DNA of 64,000 bases from Corynebacterium choanae (GCF_003813965.1 NZ_CP033896.1:62001-126000); one strand, 5' to 3'. Positions 47,662-57,424 are shown, numbered from the stretch's first letter. Numbers and translations are program-made. Notes: a model not told the origin generated them from the sequence alone.

Positions 47662-48468
47662 CTACAAGCCGACAAACGACAGCTGACCGGAAAACAGCAC
47701 CGGGCCGATAAACGCCACCACATCCAGCACGAAATGGGCAATCACCAGCGGCCACACCCGTCCTGTGCGAAGGAACACCCACCCAAACAGTAGCCCCATC
47801 GCCAGATTCCCAAACCCGGCACTAATCCCCTGATACAGGTGATAGCTGCCCCGTAACACTGCGCTGCACAGCACAATCCAGCCGGCATGCCAGCGCAGCT
47901 GTGCCAGCCGGGTACACAACCAGCCGACCACAACCATCTCTTCGGCAACCGCGGCCGCGGCCGCAGCCAACAGCAGCAGAGGGATCTCCGCGAAGGGGGA
48001 GGTTAGGGCTGAAGGGATAACCTGTTTCGTCCACCCGAATTGCAGACTCATCGCATACAACCCCAGCCCGGGAATCCCAACAATCGCAGCAAGCAGCACC
48101 CCCCATCCCACATCGGTGCGGTCACCCTGCCGCCACAACACACCATCCCGGGACAGCAGCAACCACGCCAACCCACCCCATGCCAACAGCGACACACTTG
48201 AGGTGAGTTGCAGCAAGACCTCCAACCAACCAACAGAAGACTGCGGAGTATGAATCACCACCTGCTGCTGATTCAACGGCACCGGGGCAAGCAGTGCACT
48301 GATCAGACGGGCCGCCGACCGCACCCCGGTGGTGGCGAACGTCACTGTAAGCACCACCGCCAACTCGGCGAACAGCAACCGCCGCAGAGGGGAATGAACC
48401 GGTGGAAGGTGGCGAACATACGCCCCAGCAGGAAGGCGCAACCAGGATGAGACAACATGCACAATCAT
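47662..48468 (-). CDS. CPBP-family intramembrane metalloprotease
   Basis: CAAX-protease/bacteriocin-processing family membrane protein. The 268-residue protein has about eight hydrophobic segments and the ABI motifs: A-E-E-M-V-V-V-G-W-L with Glu176 and Glu177, a second motif R-G-S-Y-H-L-Y-Q-G, and H-F-V-L-D-V near the end. These residues form the expected Zn-binding or catalytic set. The substrate is unknown. ATG 48468 is the only well-placed start. It precedes the LCP gene on the same strand, so the two may be cotranscribed. Confidence 0.85.
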   Translation of the reverse strand: MIVHVVSSWLRLPAGAYVRHLPPVHSPLRRLLFAELAVVLTVTFATTGVRSAARLISALLAPVPLNQQQVVIHTPQSSVGWLEVLLQLTSSVSLLAWGGLAWLLLSRDGVLWRQGDRTDVGWGVLLAAIVGIPGLGLYAMSLQFGWTKQVIPSALTSPFAEIPLLLLAAAAAAVAEEMVVVGWLCTRLAQLRWHAGWIVLCSAVLRGSYHLYQGISAGFGNLAMGLLFGWVFLRTGRVWPLVIAHFVLDVVAFIGPVLFSGQLSFVGL

Positions 48469-48503
48469 CCAACGTTACTCCCCGCGTTGGGGAAGACCCC
48501 GGG

Positions 48504-49814
48504 TTACGTCGAGTGCGCCTGCTGATCGATCGCCTCCAGCAGTGCCGCGACACTCAACAGTGTCGACAGATTCGCGTGGATCGCCCCGAGTTGCACCCCG
48601 ACAGGCAGCCCGTAGCCGGGCAGATGCTGGGGAATGTTGATAGCTGCATCACCAGTTAAATTAAACAACGTCGCCCACGGTGTCCAGCGGGTTTGCGCCA
48701 AGAAATCCTCCTGTGGCGGCAGCTGGGAAAACCGGCCAATCTGCGGCGGCGGCACTGCCAACGTGGGGGTGATCACCAGATCGCACCGCCAGTTCATTGC
48801 CACAAGAGCTCGGGTGTGCACAAACAGTTCTTTCGCGGTGGCCGCTTTGGCCGGTGGGCAAGCCCTACCCTCCTGCCGCAGCCAACCCACAATCGGCGAG
48901 GCCTCGCCGGAAATTGCTGTCGCCGACTGCTGTAACACTGTGGTAAACGCCGCAAACTGTGCCGGACCATACGGTTTTGGTAGCTGCACAATGCGATGGC
49001 CAGCCGCCCGTAACCGGCCTGCCGCCTGGACCACTGCCGCACGATGCGCCGGGTGAACTATCGGTCCGTCGTCCTCCAGCGGTGCCCCGTCGCCGTGCAA
49101 CGCTGCCGTTGTCACCCCAATGGTCAGCTGTCGATCAATCCTGGTCAGTGGCACATTGTGCAAATATGCCGTGTCCGCCACATTGCGGGTAAGGAATCCT
49201 TGCGCAAGCGGTTTCGCAGTGGATGCATCATGCGGGGGTTTCAACCCCACCAGTCCGCACGCTGCTGCGGGCACCCGAATCGATCCACCTCCATCAGAGC
49301 CGTGCGCAAACGGGAGCACACCACGCGCCACAGCTGCCGCCGCCCCACCCGACGAGCCGCCCGGTGTGTGCCCAGGTAGCAGTGGATTATCGACCGCTGG
49401 CATGCCCACCGGTTCCGTGTAGGCGGTCATTCCCATCTCGGAAGTTTGGGTTTTCCCCACTACAACACAACCTGCGGCACGCAGCGCTGCAGCAAACGGA
49501 TCAGAAGCCGATGGCATCGTAACCCGATGAGCTGAGCCGAATGCGGTGGGCATACCGGCTACATCCATGAGATCCTTCACCGCGGTCAGCTGGCCAAATA
49601 AGCGAGCCGATCGTGCACTCTGGGAGCTTTTCCTTAACCGATGTGCAGTGTCCAGTGCCGAATCAATTGCCAGGTGCGAAAATCCGTGCTGTGCGGGAGT
49701 GAGCTGCTCCAATGAGGCTGCACACTGCTCCACCGCGGCGACAAGAGTTTCGGGATGTTCACGGGCATCGCGTACTGCTGCGGCAAGCTGCGAACCTTTG
49801 AGATAGCTGGACAC
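48504..49814 (-). CDS. Amidase-signature family hydrolase
   Basis: Hydrolyses an amide bond, substrate unknown. With a GTG start at 49814 the protein is 436 residues. The amidase triad is present: Lys80 in A-V-K-D-L-M-D, the cis-Ser pair in P-G-G-S-S-G-G (154-155) and nucleophile Ser178 in D-G-G-G-S-I-R-V-P-A. The start is uncertain: no convincing ribosome site precedes GTG 49814, and the frame is open upstream to 50312 into the pheA promoter region, where the translation is not protein-like. GatA-type tRNA amidotransferase is unlikely because gatB and gatC are absent. Confidence 0.85.
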   Translation of the reverse strand: MSSYLKGSQLAAAVRDAREHPETLVAAVEQCAASLEQLTPAQHGFSHLAIDSALDTAHRLRKSSQSARSARLFGQLTAVKDLMDVAGMPTAFGSAHRVTMPSASDPFAAALRAAGCVVVGKTQTSEMGMTAYTEPVGMPAVDNPLLPGHTPGGSSGGAAAAVARGVLPFAHGSDGGGSIRVPAAACGLVGLKPPHDASTAKPLAQGFLTRNVADTAYLHNVPLTRIDRQLTIGVTTAALHGDGAPLEDDGPIVHPAHRAAVVQAAGRLRAAGHRIVQLPKPYGPAQFAAFTTVLQQSATAISGEASPIVGWLRQEGRACPPAKAATAKELFVHTRALVAMNWRCDLVITPTLAVPPPQIGRFSQLPPQEDFLAQTRWTPWATLFNLTGDAAINIPQHLPGYGLPVGVQLGAIHANLSTLLSVAALLEAIDQQAHST

Positions 49815-50082
49815 AACCCAGTAGCGTACCGGGTAGTCGCCACCAGCAGTGCCACCGCTATCATGATGGCAACCATCTTCAGTCAACGTCAACCATGCAC
49901 CACATCGAGGAATCTGCGTTGTTGTGAAAGATACAGCAAGTGGATGGTGTCTCCCCGCTGTGGGTATTCCCCAGACTACTGTTGTCAGTGGGGCGTGGGT
50001 CGGAAGCTGTGAACAAGCCCATGCACCCCTTTCCAGCCGGTGCACCCGAACGAGCAGCCACCTAACTATTACAGTGGTCTGC

Positions 50083-51030
50083 ATGACAACCGTGGCATAT
50101 TTGGGACCGGCTGGAACATTCACCGAACAAGCGCTGCTGCAATTCGCGGCACGCGGCTGCTTCGGATCCGCCAACGACTTCACCACTCTGCCTGTTGACA
50201 GCCCCAATGCGGCGCTCGCCGCTGTCGCCGGCGGGCAGGCAACCCACGCGGTAGTGGCCATTGAAAACTCCGTCGACGGCGCGGTCACCAGCACGTTCGA
50301 TGCTCTACACAATCATCCAACAGTGCAAATTATCGGCGAAACCGCCATCGACATTGCCTTCACCATCATGGCCAGGCAACCAATCGACCCTGCGACCATC
50401 ACCACCTTCGCGACCCATCCGGTAGCACACCGACAAGTAGCCAGCTGGCTTGCGCAACACGCACCCAACGCCACCTTCCTCCCCGCAACATCAAACGCTG
50501 CCGCTGCACATTTGGTCGCCGAAGGCAAAGCCGACGCCGCCGCCGCCCCACCCCGCGCCGCCGAACTCACCGGCCTGGTCCCACTAGCAGAAGGTATCGC
50601 CGACGTGGCCGGGGCGCGCACCCGGTTCGTGCTCTGCACCACCGCAACAACCCCGGCGCCCCCAACCGCCCTCGACCGCACCAGTGTCGAATTTGTGCTA
50701 CCCAACACCCCTGGTTCCCTCGTCGGTGCATTACAAGAATTCGCCACCCGCGGAGTCGACCTCACCTGTATCGAATCCCGCCCCACCAGGGAAAGCCTAG
50801 GCACCTATCGCTTCCACGCCGACCTCATTGGCCACATCACCGATCCGGAAGTTTCCGCTGCGTTAGCTGCGCTCTACAACCATTGCACCACGATTCGATT
50901 CCTTGGTTCGTGGAGCATCACCGAAGCCTCCCCAACCACCTCACGCACCCAGCCAAACCAGCAACAGCCCCAGCCCATCGACCACAACACACAAACCGGT
51001 GACCAGTGGGTCGCCTCATTACTGCAATAA
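50083..51030 (+). CDS. pheA: Prephenate dehydratase
   Basis: Converts prephenate to phenylpyruvate for phenylalanine synthesis. The 315-residue protein has the periplasmic-binding-like catalytic domain (Y-L-G-P-A-G-T-F-T-E-Q-A, E-N-S-V-D-G, and G-A-R-T-R-F-V-L with the catalytic Thr) and a C-terminal ACT domain with the Phe-binding E-S-R-P motif, implying feedback inhibition. A Gln/Pro/Thr-rich tail follows. No chorismate mutase domain is fused. ATG 50083 gives the usual length; with a taacta element just upstream it may be leaderless. Confidence 0.95.
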   Translation: MTTVAYLGPAGTFTEQALLQFAARGCFGSANDFTTLPVDSPNAALAAVAGGQATHAVVAIENSVDGAVTSTFDALHNHPTVQIIGETAIDIAFTIMARQPIDPATITTFATHPVAHRQVASWLAQHAPNATFLPATSNAAAAHLVAEGKADAAAAPPRAAELTGLVPLAEGIADVAGARTRFVLCTTATTPAPPTALDRTSVEFVLPNTPGSLVGALQEFATRGVDLTCIESRPTRESLGTYRFHADLIGHITDPEVSAALAALYNHCTTIRFLGSWSITEASPTTSRTQPNQQQPQPIDHNTQTGDQWVASLLQ

Positions 51031-51451
51031 CCCCACAAGCCAGCTGCTGCACTATTACCTTGGACGAGACACACTCACAATTCCGGCGCTGGTAAGCAAA
51101 CGCCGCCAATGAACCCCAAACATCTCACCAAATGGGATCTATTGCGGTGGTGCTGCACCAATGCGAAACAAGCCCCTCCAAAAGTGGGCAATGAACCTTA
51201 TGGGATACTGTGTGTTCACTCATTAATGGGGGAGTTTCGGAACGTGATTCTGTATTCTGCAACCATTAGCCACCGCAGGTTGATAACGCCACGGCGAGCT
51301 TTTCAAGTGCCGTACGAACCGACCTAGCGCACGCCCCGTCCCCGATGTGTACAAAGGCGGTGGACTGCAGTGCCGATCGGCATGATGTTGGCAAACAATC
51401 ACCGACTATGCGCACAACAGGTGTAGCGCAGTGGCGAGAATAGGAGCAGCA
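51031..51451. other. Intergenic region between pheA and the histidine phosphatase
   Basis: About 420 bases without a recognised gene. Apart from aggag at 51442-51446, the ribosome site of the next gene, nothing notable was seen. Confidence 0.35.
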
Positions 51452-52150
51452 GTGGGATCGCGAATTATATTTCTCCGTCACGGGCAAACCGCGGCCAACA
51501 TTAAGCGGGAACTCGATAGCCGCCCCCCAGGATCACCACTGACTGCGCATGGCCAGCAGCAGGCAACCGCTGCTGGCGAGGCACTTGCCCGACATCTGCA
51601 AGTTACTGAAGGTCAGCTGGGGCGGTTAGGCAAGATTGTCCATTCCACTGCTACACGCGCCCGACAAACCGCCAACCTCGCTGCAGAAAGTTTGGCCAAC
51701 AGTGTCGGTCTGTCAGTCATACCTACTCCTCCGGAAGAGATCGCTGGCATCCACGAATTCTCGGCAGGAATCTATGAAGATTCCACCACTGAAGAGGCCT
51801 ACCGCGCATATATTGGTGCCTTCCAAAGGATCATGCGTGGCGATGACTCTGCAGGAGTACCCGGCGGGGAAACCGGCGCCGAGTTCCTTGACCGATATCT
51901 CCCTGCACTTGAAACGCAATTCGACACCCTCGAGCCGGATCAGGACTTAGTAGTTGTCAGCCACGGCGCGGCGATCCGGATGATCACCGCGCGCGCCACA
52001 GGAACCGAACCACGGCATATGGTTGAAAACTATCTAGATAACTGCGACATCAGCATCGTTGAACCAGAAGGGCGGCCTTTCGGCCAATGGAATCTGCGAT
52101 ATTGGGTGAGTGACGAACTCCTTACTCAGCCGTGGATCAAACAGCGGTAG
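51452..52150 (+). CDS. Histidine phosphatase (phosphoglycerate mutase-like)
   Basis: Phosphatase of the branch-1 histidine phosphatase superfamily. The 232-residue protein has the R-H-G motif (L-R-H-G-Q-T, His10), a second active-site region S-T-A-T-R-A-R-Q-T-A, and V-V-S-H-G-A-A-I-R with the second His. A true glycolytic mutase is unlikely from length and sequence; a phosphatase is more probable. GTG 51452 is selected because aggag lies five bases upstream; an earlier GTG at 51431 lacks a good site. It follows pheA on the same strand, as in C. glutamicum. Confidence 0.88.
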   Translation: MGSRIIFLRHGQTAANIKRELDSRPPGSPLTAHGQQQATAAGEALARHLQVTEGQLGRLGKIVHSTATRARQTANLAAESLANSVGLSVIPTPPEEIAGIHEFSAGIYEDSTTEEAYRAYIGAFQRIMRGDDSAGVPGGETGAEFLDRYLPALETQFDTLEPDQDLVVVSHGAAIRMITARATGTEPRHMVENYLDNCDISIVEPEGRPFGQWNLRYWVSDELLTQPWIKQR

Positions 52151-52509
52151 CCCCTTTTTGGGGGAGGGAAGGACTGAGATAGGGGTTCGCATGTGTTCGT
52201 TGGTGGTGGTCTGACAGCGACCTTCTCGTTAGCTGCAGGAACACAACAGCCCTACCTGGATATCGGCAGCTCACTCCCCACGCTGCCTCGCGATGTTACC
52301 TAACGGAGTTAGGAATTAGACTAGTTTCGTGGTGGAATGGTCTGAACAACCAGTCCAAATTAGGGTCTGTGACTTGTTCGCCTGTTGTGGACTGGAATCG
52401 AAGCGTTTGACCAAACGTGTTGCATAACCGGTTCTGTTGAACAATTATGTTTGTAGCTTGTTTTCAGCTATCTGCATACGCATTTCCCAAAGTTTTGAAA
52501 GGCTTGCAC
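52151..52509. other. Promoter region of the exported pair
   Basis: About 360 bases without a gene; the last 150 are AT-rich. The aaagg at 52497-52501 is the ribosome site of the first exported protein. Confidence 0.35.
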
Positions 52510-52959
52510 ATGCACTCCATTCTTCGCACCGCCGTAGCCGGCGCTGCCGCACTTTCTCTGACCTTCGGCGCTATGTCCGTCGCTCAGGCTAACGAGGACT
52601 CCGATCAGGCGTCCCAGACCCAGACCCAGACCCAGTCTGATTCCAACTCCTCCAAGGACAACAACCCACTGGGCTCCCTGTCCTCCAAGAAGGACAACGA
52701 TTCGGAACGTTCTGAGGCTTCCTCCAAGCTTGACTCCCTGTCTGGCAAAATTGGCTCCAAGCTTGATGCGCAGGATCCTGCCGACGGTACCGCACTGTTC
52801 GGTTCCAGCACCGCTGACTTCAATGAACAGCCAAAATGGGCAAAGGCTATGGCCATCACCACCTATGTTGGTGTAATCGGTTCATTCCTGGGTCTGGTTG
52901 TCTTCCCGGCATACAACTTCTTGGTTGCTAACAACATGCTTCCGGGCATGCCTCGCTAA
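52510..52959 (+). CDS. Exported protein A with C-terminal membrane module (tandem paralogue)
   Basis: Not assigned to a known family. The 149-residue precursor has a Sec signal (M-H-S-I-L-R-T-A-V-A, ending V-A-Q-A), then about 75 polar residues rich in Ser, Gln, Asp and Lys with a T-Q-T-Q-T-Q run. The C-terminal module of 46 residues starts at Phe104: F-N-E-Q-P-K-W-A-K, a membrane segment Y-V-G-V-I-G-S-F-L-G-L-V-V-F-P, and N-F-L. The next gene (53001-53426) shares this module but has a different N-terminal part. ATG 52510 follows aaagg by eight bases. Strong start context and low-bias codons suggest high expression. A surface or envelope role is inferred only. Confidence 0.75.
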   Translation: MHSILRTAVAGAAALSLTFGAMSVAQANEDSDQASQTQTQTQSDSNSSKDNNPLGSLSSKKDNDSERSEASSKLDSLSGKIGSKLDAQDPADGTALFGSSTADFNEQPKWAKAMAITTYVGVIGSFLGLVVFPAYNFLVANNMLPGMPR

Positions 52960-53000
52960 GTCATCCATAGCTCCTTCACGAACCGAAAAGAGAGAAAATA

Positions 53001-53426
53001 ATGCGTAAAATCCGCAATGCAGCCATCGTTGGGCTGACCGCCGTCTCCCTCGTTGCTGGTGGCATCAATGTTGCTTCCGCTGAGGTTCCTACCTGCGGCT
53101 ACGAATTCTATCTGCCATCCGCACAGCCGACTGACGCTGAAGATGTCGATTTGGCTGACAGCTACTGCGAAACCCGCGAATTCGACCGCGACCTTCAGGA
53201 CTACCTGAAGAATCCAGCAGACTCCTCGCCATTCGGCGCACGTTACAACGCTACTAAGGAAGTTCGCGGCGTGGACCTGCTCGGTCTCCACAAGAACTTC
53301 TCGCAGCAGCCAGTTTGGTCTCAGATTTGGTACGTTGTGACCGTTCTCGGTGTTATCGGCACCGTAATCGGCATCGGTGCACTGCCAGTGCTCAACACCC
53401 TGAAGGCTCAGGGCGTCATCATCTAA
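53001..53426 (+). CDS. Exported protein B with C-terminal membrane module (tandem paralogue)
   Basis: Not assigned to a known family. The 141-residue precursor has a Sec signal ending V-A-S-A, then a polar, acidic ectodomain with two cysteines (Cys32 in T-C-G-Y and Cys56 in S-Y-C-E) that may form a disulfide. The C-terminal module begins at Phe100: F-S-Q-Q-P-V-W-S-Q, then V-L-G-V-I-G-T-V-I-G-I-G-A-L-P-V-L-N-T-L. The G-V-I-G-x2-G-x4-P-x2-N-x-L pattern matches protein A. ATG 53001 follows gagagaaaat. It lies 41 bases after the first gene and before a strong terminator, so the pair is one operon. Confidence 0.75.
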   Translation: MRKIRNAAIVGLTAVSLVAGGINVASAEVPTCGYEFYLPSAQPTDAEDVDLADSYCETREFDRDLQDYLKNPADSSPFGARYNATKEVRGVDLLGLHKNFSQQPVWSQIWYVVTVLGVIGTVIGIGALPVLNTLKAQGVII

Positions 53427-53506
53427 TTGGTGACTGCTGCAGCAATAAGCAGCACAGTGTTTCACAACCACCTCAACGATGAGGCAATTGTGAAATAAGA
53501 GCTTGC

Positions 53507-53553
53507 ACACCCGCTGTTACCTATGGCGTTAGCCTGGTCACAGCGGGTGTTTT
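53507..53553 (+). terminator. Terminator of the exported-protein pair
   Basis: acacccgctgt (53507-53517) pairs perfectly with acagcgggtgt (53540-53550), followed by tttt. A smaller hairpin, tttcacaa/ttgtgaaa (53459-53496 region), lies just upstream. Confidence 0.85.
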
Positions 53554-53806
53554 GCTGTTTCAATCGCCATCCAGTTGCTCGGATACGCTCACTGACGCCG
53601 ATTCTCGCAGACGGTGCACCAATCCGATGTACTTTCGGATTGTTGCTGGTTGAAGTGGGCAAGTTCAATCGCGCAGGGATGCCATCCGGATATTGTTCGA
53701 GTTTTTGGAAGGATAACCGGGGACGGTAAATCATAGATTGTTAAAAATTAAGATCCAATTGCAGTCGAATTACATGAATGTATTTTTCCTGGCTGGCAAA
53801 AATTTA

Positions 53807-55654
53807 TTATTGGACAAGGTTTTCATAGACTGCTGCTAGCTGGTCGGCGGCGTTTCGCCAGGTACGCTGTGCTGCAAATTCCCGACATTGCGTAGCAAGC
53901 GACGCCCGTCGCCGCGGATCTGCCAAGGTGTATAGGGAGTCAGCCCAGGCAGACGGGGCATCTGGGGGGAGAAGTCCCAAAGTGTTGTGCAATGCTGCAG
54001 GTTGAATGCTGCGTAATGCAGGAAGATCACTGACCAGTGTGGGGATGCCCAAGGCTAGTGCGGCTAATGATTTGATGGGCGTAATCTCCCGGGTGACGTC
54101 GCTATCTATGCGGGGAACACAAAACACGTCACAGCAGCTGGTGTAATCTAACGCCACATCTGGGGATACTTTGCCCGGAAAGACACAACGATCGGCGATG
54201 CCGAGGCGTTGGCTCGTTGCAACGAGCGATGCACGGGCAGGACCATCGCCGACGATAAGCACCTGAAACGGGATCGTGAGCTTGTCTTTCAGTAGTGCTG
54301 CTGCGTGCAGCAGCGTGTCTAATCCTTCATAGTCAACGATTGCAGACACAGACCCGAACACATAGCTGTGTTCTTCCAATCCGAGTAGTCGCCGTTGAGC
54401 TCCTGTAGCTGGCTGGCGGGTGAGTAGTGCCTCGTCGATACTGTTACCGATGATATGAATGCGGTTGTCGGAAATACCCCGTTTGGCGAGTGTTTCCGCT
54501 TGTACTGCGGACAGGACAATGACCGCGTCGGCGGCGGCGGCGAGGCGTGTTTCTGCTGCTCGGAGCGCTTGATACTGCCAGCTTGCTGCCGCACGATCTG
54601 CCTCCGGCGCGGCAAATTGGGTTAGCCAGGTTTGCTCGCGCTGGCCGCGCATCTCATAGATAAATGGCAGCTCGAGTGCCCGTGCTACTGCCAGTGCAGG
54701 CAGGCCACGCTGATAGTCGGTGGTTGAGTGGATAATCTGCGCGCCAGTAGCTTGCGCCTGAAGGAGGAGTTCCTGTGCCTCACGTTGCATTCGACGCAGT
54801 GCACCGATCGGCTGGATGGGATGCTGTAACCGCTGATAGGTAATGGTTTGATAGGTGCGGGTGGATGCCTGTTCCCAGCTTCCAATTACCGCCGGATAGT
54901 TCAACCGGGTGACTGGGGTGACAATTGGCGGGGTTGGATTTTGCTGTAAAGCGGTCAGCAGTTGTTGACTGCGGATAGTGTAGCCGCTGTTTGTCACTGG
55001 AAGACTGCTGTTGAGCAGCATCAATACTCGTGGTGAAGTTGCCTGCTGTGGCGCGCCGTGAAAGGTCTGCTGCACACGGGTTTTCTGTATTTCGTTAAGC
55101 ACCTGTTGGGGCGTGGCGGAGATTGCTTGGCGTTGCTGGCTGATGAGATAGCGCGACAACCAATGCGGGGTGCCTTGCAGTAGCCGGTGAGCGTGGTCGA
55201 GTTCCCCGAATTGTTCATGGATCCGGACTGCCTGCCGGTCGGTGAGCGGCACATCGGGGCGGGGGAGTCGGTGTGCGGCAAGCATGATGCTGGTGGCGAG
55301 CGGATTCGGCGGAGTAGTGGCAAGGATCGCCAAAATTGCGTCCGTTCGGTCGCTCAGCAGAAGCCCACATAACGCCAGCAGGTCACGCCACGTAAGTGGC
55401 TGATGCACGCTTCGTTGGTGACTTGTCACCGTGTCTTGCGTGACGGTAGATTGCGGGGTTGTTGCCGGGTCTTGGCGGGTGGCGTTTATCACGCGAGGGG
55501 AAATACTGGTGAGTGCGGCGGTGAGAGTGTTGCGTAAGGTGGGGGGTAGCCGGCGGGCAACGTTCGTTGCCGCCTGCCACGGGTCGCGTGCGACCTCGGC
55601 GACACCGTGGGTGAGTAGAGCGGTCGCATTGCTGCAGCGTGCTTTCGCGTTCAT
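53807..55654 (-). CDS. Glycosyltransferase family 4 protein, long N-terminal extension
   Basis: Transfers a sugar from a nucleotide or lipid donor, probably to an envelope glycan. The 615-residue protein has about 200 residues of helical, Arg/Gln/Thr-rich sequence before the first Rossmann half (V-L-M-L-L-N-S-S-L-P-V-T-N-S-G-Y-T). The C-terminal GT-B half includes F-G-S-V-S-A-I-V-D-Y-E-G-L, V-L-I-V-G-D-G-P-A-R-A-S-L and the donor-binding E-x7-E region (E-I-T-P-I-K-S-L-A). Its start overlaps the stop of the upstream GT4 gene by four bases, so they form an operon. Donor and acceptor are unknown. Confidence 0.85.
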   Translation of the reverse strand: MNAKARCSNATALLTHGVAEVARDPWQAATNVARRLPPTLRNTLTAALTSISPRVINATRQDPATTPQSTVTQDTVTSHQRSVHQPLTWRDLLALCGLLLSDRTDAILAILATTPPNPLATSIMLAAHRLPRPDVPLTDRQAVRIHEQFGELDHAHRLLQGTPHWLSRYLISQQRQAISATPQQVLNEIQKTRVQQTFHGAPQQATSPRVLMLLNSSLPVTNSGYTIRSQQLLTALQQNPTPPIVTPVTRLNYPAVIGSWEQASTRTYQTITYQRLQHPIQPIGALRRMQREAQELLLQAQATGAQIIHSTTDYQRGLPALAVARALELPFIYEMRGQREQTWLTQFAAPEADRAAASWQYQALRAAETRLAAAADAVIVLSAVQAETLAKRGISDNRIHIIGNSIDEALLTRQPATGAQRRLLGLEEHSYVFGSVSAIVDYEGLDTLLHAAALLKDKLTIPFQVLIVGDGPARASLVATSQRLGIADRCVFPGKVSPDVALDYTSCCDVFCVPRIDSDVTREITPIKSLAALALGIPTLVSDLPALRSIQPAALHNTLGLLPPDAPSAWADSLYTLADPRRRASLATQCREFAAQRTWRNAADQLAAVYENLVQ

Positions 55655-57075
55655 TGGCTGTGTCGTTTTCGGACTGCGGTGGTGATGCGGCGGACTGGCT
55701 GCACGAGTGGTTCGCTGATTCGCTGCAGCAGGTGCACAGGATGAAATGTTGCCTGCGCTTTTCGTGCTGTTCGCTGTGACAGGGGGGAGTGGGGTTGATG
55801 TTGGGCGTTCACCACCTTGCCGATGGCGTGTACCCAGCGGTCGGTGAGTTCTTCTAACGTGGAACCCTGTCGAAACCAGGCGTTGCCGCGCCCATCAACC
55901 GCAAGACGGGATCGATCCTGAGCAATGGCAACCCACAAGTCGGCGAGGGCTTGTGGATCCATTGGCGGCACTACATCGCCAATCTGGGATTCGGCCACAA
56001 TTTGGGCGGCTTCCCCAGCTACTGCGGCGGTCACATGCTTTTCCGCCCACATGATCTCGAAGAGTTTCGAGGGGATGGTGTATTCCATTGGCCGCCAGTT
56101 TTGCAGGTGTACCAGCACGGTGTCCGCCCACTGATAGTTGCCCACCATCTCTTCGAACGGGATGCGACCGGTAAAGTCCACGTCAACGGCGAGTTTGTGG
56201 GCAAGCCGTTCTAATGCTTTGACGAACACACCGCCGCCGGTGATTCGTAATTCCACCTCGACACCCTGCTGTTTGGCTAACGCAACAGCTTCAATCGCAT
56301 TGGTTAATCCTTGGGCACGCCCGACGGTGCCACCATAGAACACTCGCAGTGGTCCGAAGCCGCGTGCCGGATAGGCGTTACAGTTCGGAATCCCCGACCC
56401 GGCACGGTTTCGCACTGCAATAACATTAGGGTGGCCGCGGCGGGTGTGTTCGGCGGCAAGGGTACCGGTCGTGGTGATGAGGAGATCGGCGCGGCTGAGC
56501 ACAAAGCGAAGTGCGCGACCCCCGGTGAGGAGCAATACATGGAAAAGGGCGCGTTTTGTTTTCGCCCACGGATTCATAGTGGGACGTTGGGGATCATTCC
56601 ACTGGTCGATGTATTCCAAAATCTCAGGCCATGCATCGCGCAGTTCCACTACGAGCGGTAGCCGATGTAGTCGAGATAGTGCATAGGCGACAAACGCCGA
56701 CGGTAGTGCCGGCACTGTGCAGACGATAACCTCAACCGGGTTGCCGGCCGCCCGGGCGTTGCGGATTGCCCGGCTGGCGGTGATGATTTGGCTGCACATG
56801 ATGACAGCCTGATCTTGTACCCGGCTAACTATTGAGGCATCGTGGGGGCGGAAACGACAGCGATACACCGTGAAGTGGGGGGTGGATCTGTCGACGGCAC
56901 CCGTTTGATTTCGAGGATCGTCGCTCATGAGCTGCCCACCGGGATAGTGAGGTGGCGGCACCACCGCTGTGATGTGATGTCCGGCGCGGGCAGCGTCACC
57001 CAGGATCCAGGCGAGTCGTCGTTGTACAACGCCTTGTTCAGGGTGCCAATATTGCGAAATCATCATCAGGTGCAT
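55651..57075 (-). CDS. Glycosyltransferase family 4 protein (WbuB-like)
   Basis: Sugar transferase of the GT-B fold. The 474-residue protein starts M-H-L-M-M-I-S-Q-Y-W-H-P-E-Q-G-V-V, a beginning typical of WbuB-like GT4 enzymes, has a basic amphipathic patch in the first half, and carries R-V-F-Y-G-G-T-V-G-R-A-Q-G-L, R-I-T-G-G-G, and the donor motif P-S-K-L-F-E-I-M-W-A-E-K. A basic tail of about 50 residues follows the fold. It is the first gene of a pair with the downstream GT4. It sits near glf and glmM, consistent with envelope polysaccharide synthesis. Confidence 0.88.
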   Translation of the reverse strand: MHLMMISQYWHPEQGVVQRRLAWILGDAARAGHHITAVVPPPHYPGGQLMSDDPRNQTGAVDRSTPHFTVYRCRFRPHDASIVSRVQDQAVIMCSQIITASRAIRNARAAGNPVEVIVCTVPALPSAFVAYALSRLHRLPLVVELRDAWPEILEYIDQWNDPQRPTMNPWAKTKRALFHVLLLTGGRALRFVLSRADLLITTTGTLAAEHTRRGHPNVIAVRNRAGSGIPNCNAYPARGFGPLRVFYGGTVGRAQGLTNAIEAVALAKQQGVEVELRITGGGVFVKALERLAHKLAVDVDFTGRIPFEEMVGNYQWADTVLVHLQNWRPMEYTIPSKLFEIMWAEKHVTAAVAGEAAQIVAESQIGDVVPPMDPQALADLWVAIAQDRSRLAVDGRGNAWFRQGSTLEELTDRWVHAIGKVVNAQHQPHSPLSQRTARKAQATFHPVHLLQRISEPLVQPVRRITTAVRKRHSQ

Positions 57076-57424
57076 AACTGTTCGGGGAGAGTGAAACCCA
57101 AAATCACCTGATTTCTGTGCTCTTTTTCATGCTGGATAGAAAACGAAAAACGGATATTCCGGCGCCGACCAATAACGGCGGTTCCGGCAGTTGTGGCCGT
57201 GTTTCGCAGGGGGCTGCATGATGTTGGAATCGACGAATTATTTCCTGCTGCCAAAAACTAATGTCGTTAACTTCACTGGTGAATATTACATGAGATCCCC
57301 ACATCGCGGTGAAACTGTGGGCTTTGGGAAATATTGTCCTTGGTTGTCCCGTGTGGCGGCGGGATGATCGGTGAGAGTGAGGGGACATTCCAGCTGTCGC
57401 ATCATTGTGGTGGCGAAAAGGAGC
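57076..57424. other. Intergenic region between GT4 pair and ABC exporter
   Basis: About 350 bases without a convincing gene. A 94-codon minus-strand frame (57104-57388) is open but has no ribosome site or coherent sequence. Confidence 0.4.

Noticed and set aside
48504..50312. Full 602-codon amidase frame
   Set aside because: The first 165 codons overlap the pheA start and promoter and are not protein-like; the amidase fold begins near 49814.
57104..57388. 94-codon minus-strand frame between the GT4 and ABC genes
   Set aside because: No ribosome site, start in a terminator region, and no coherent sequence.
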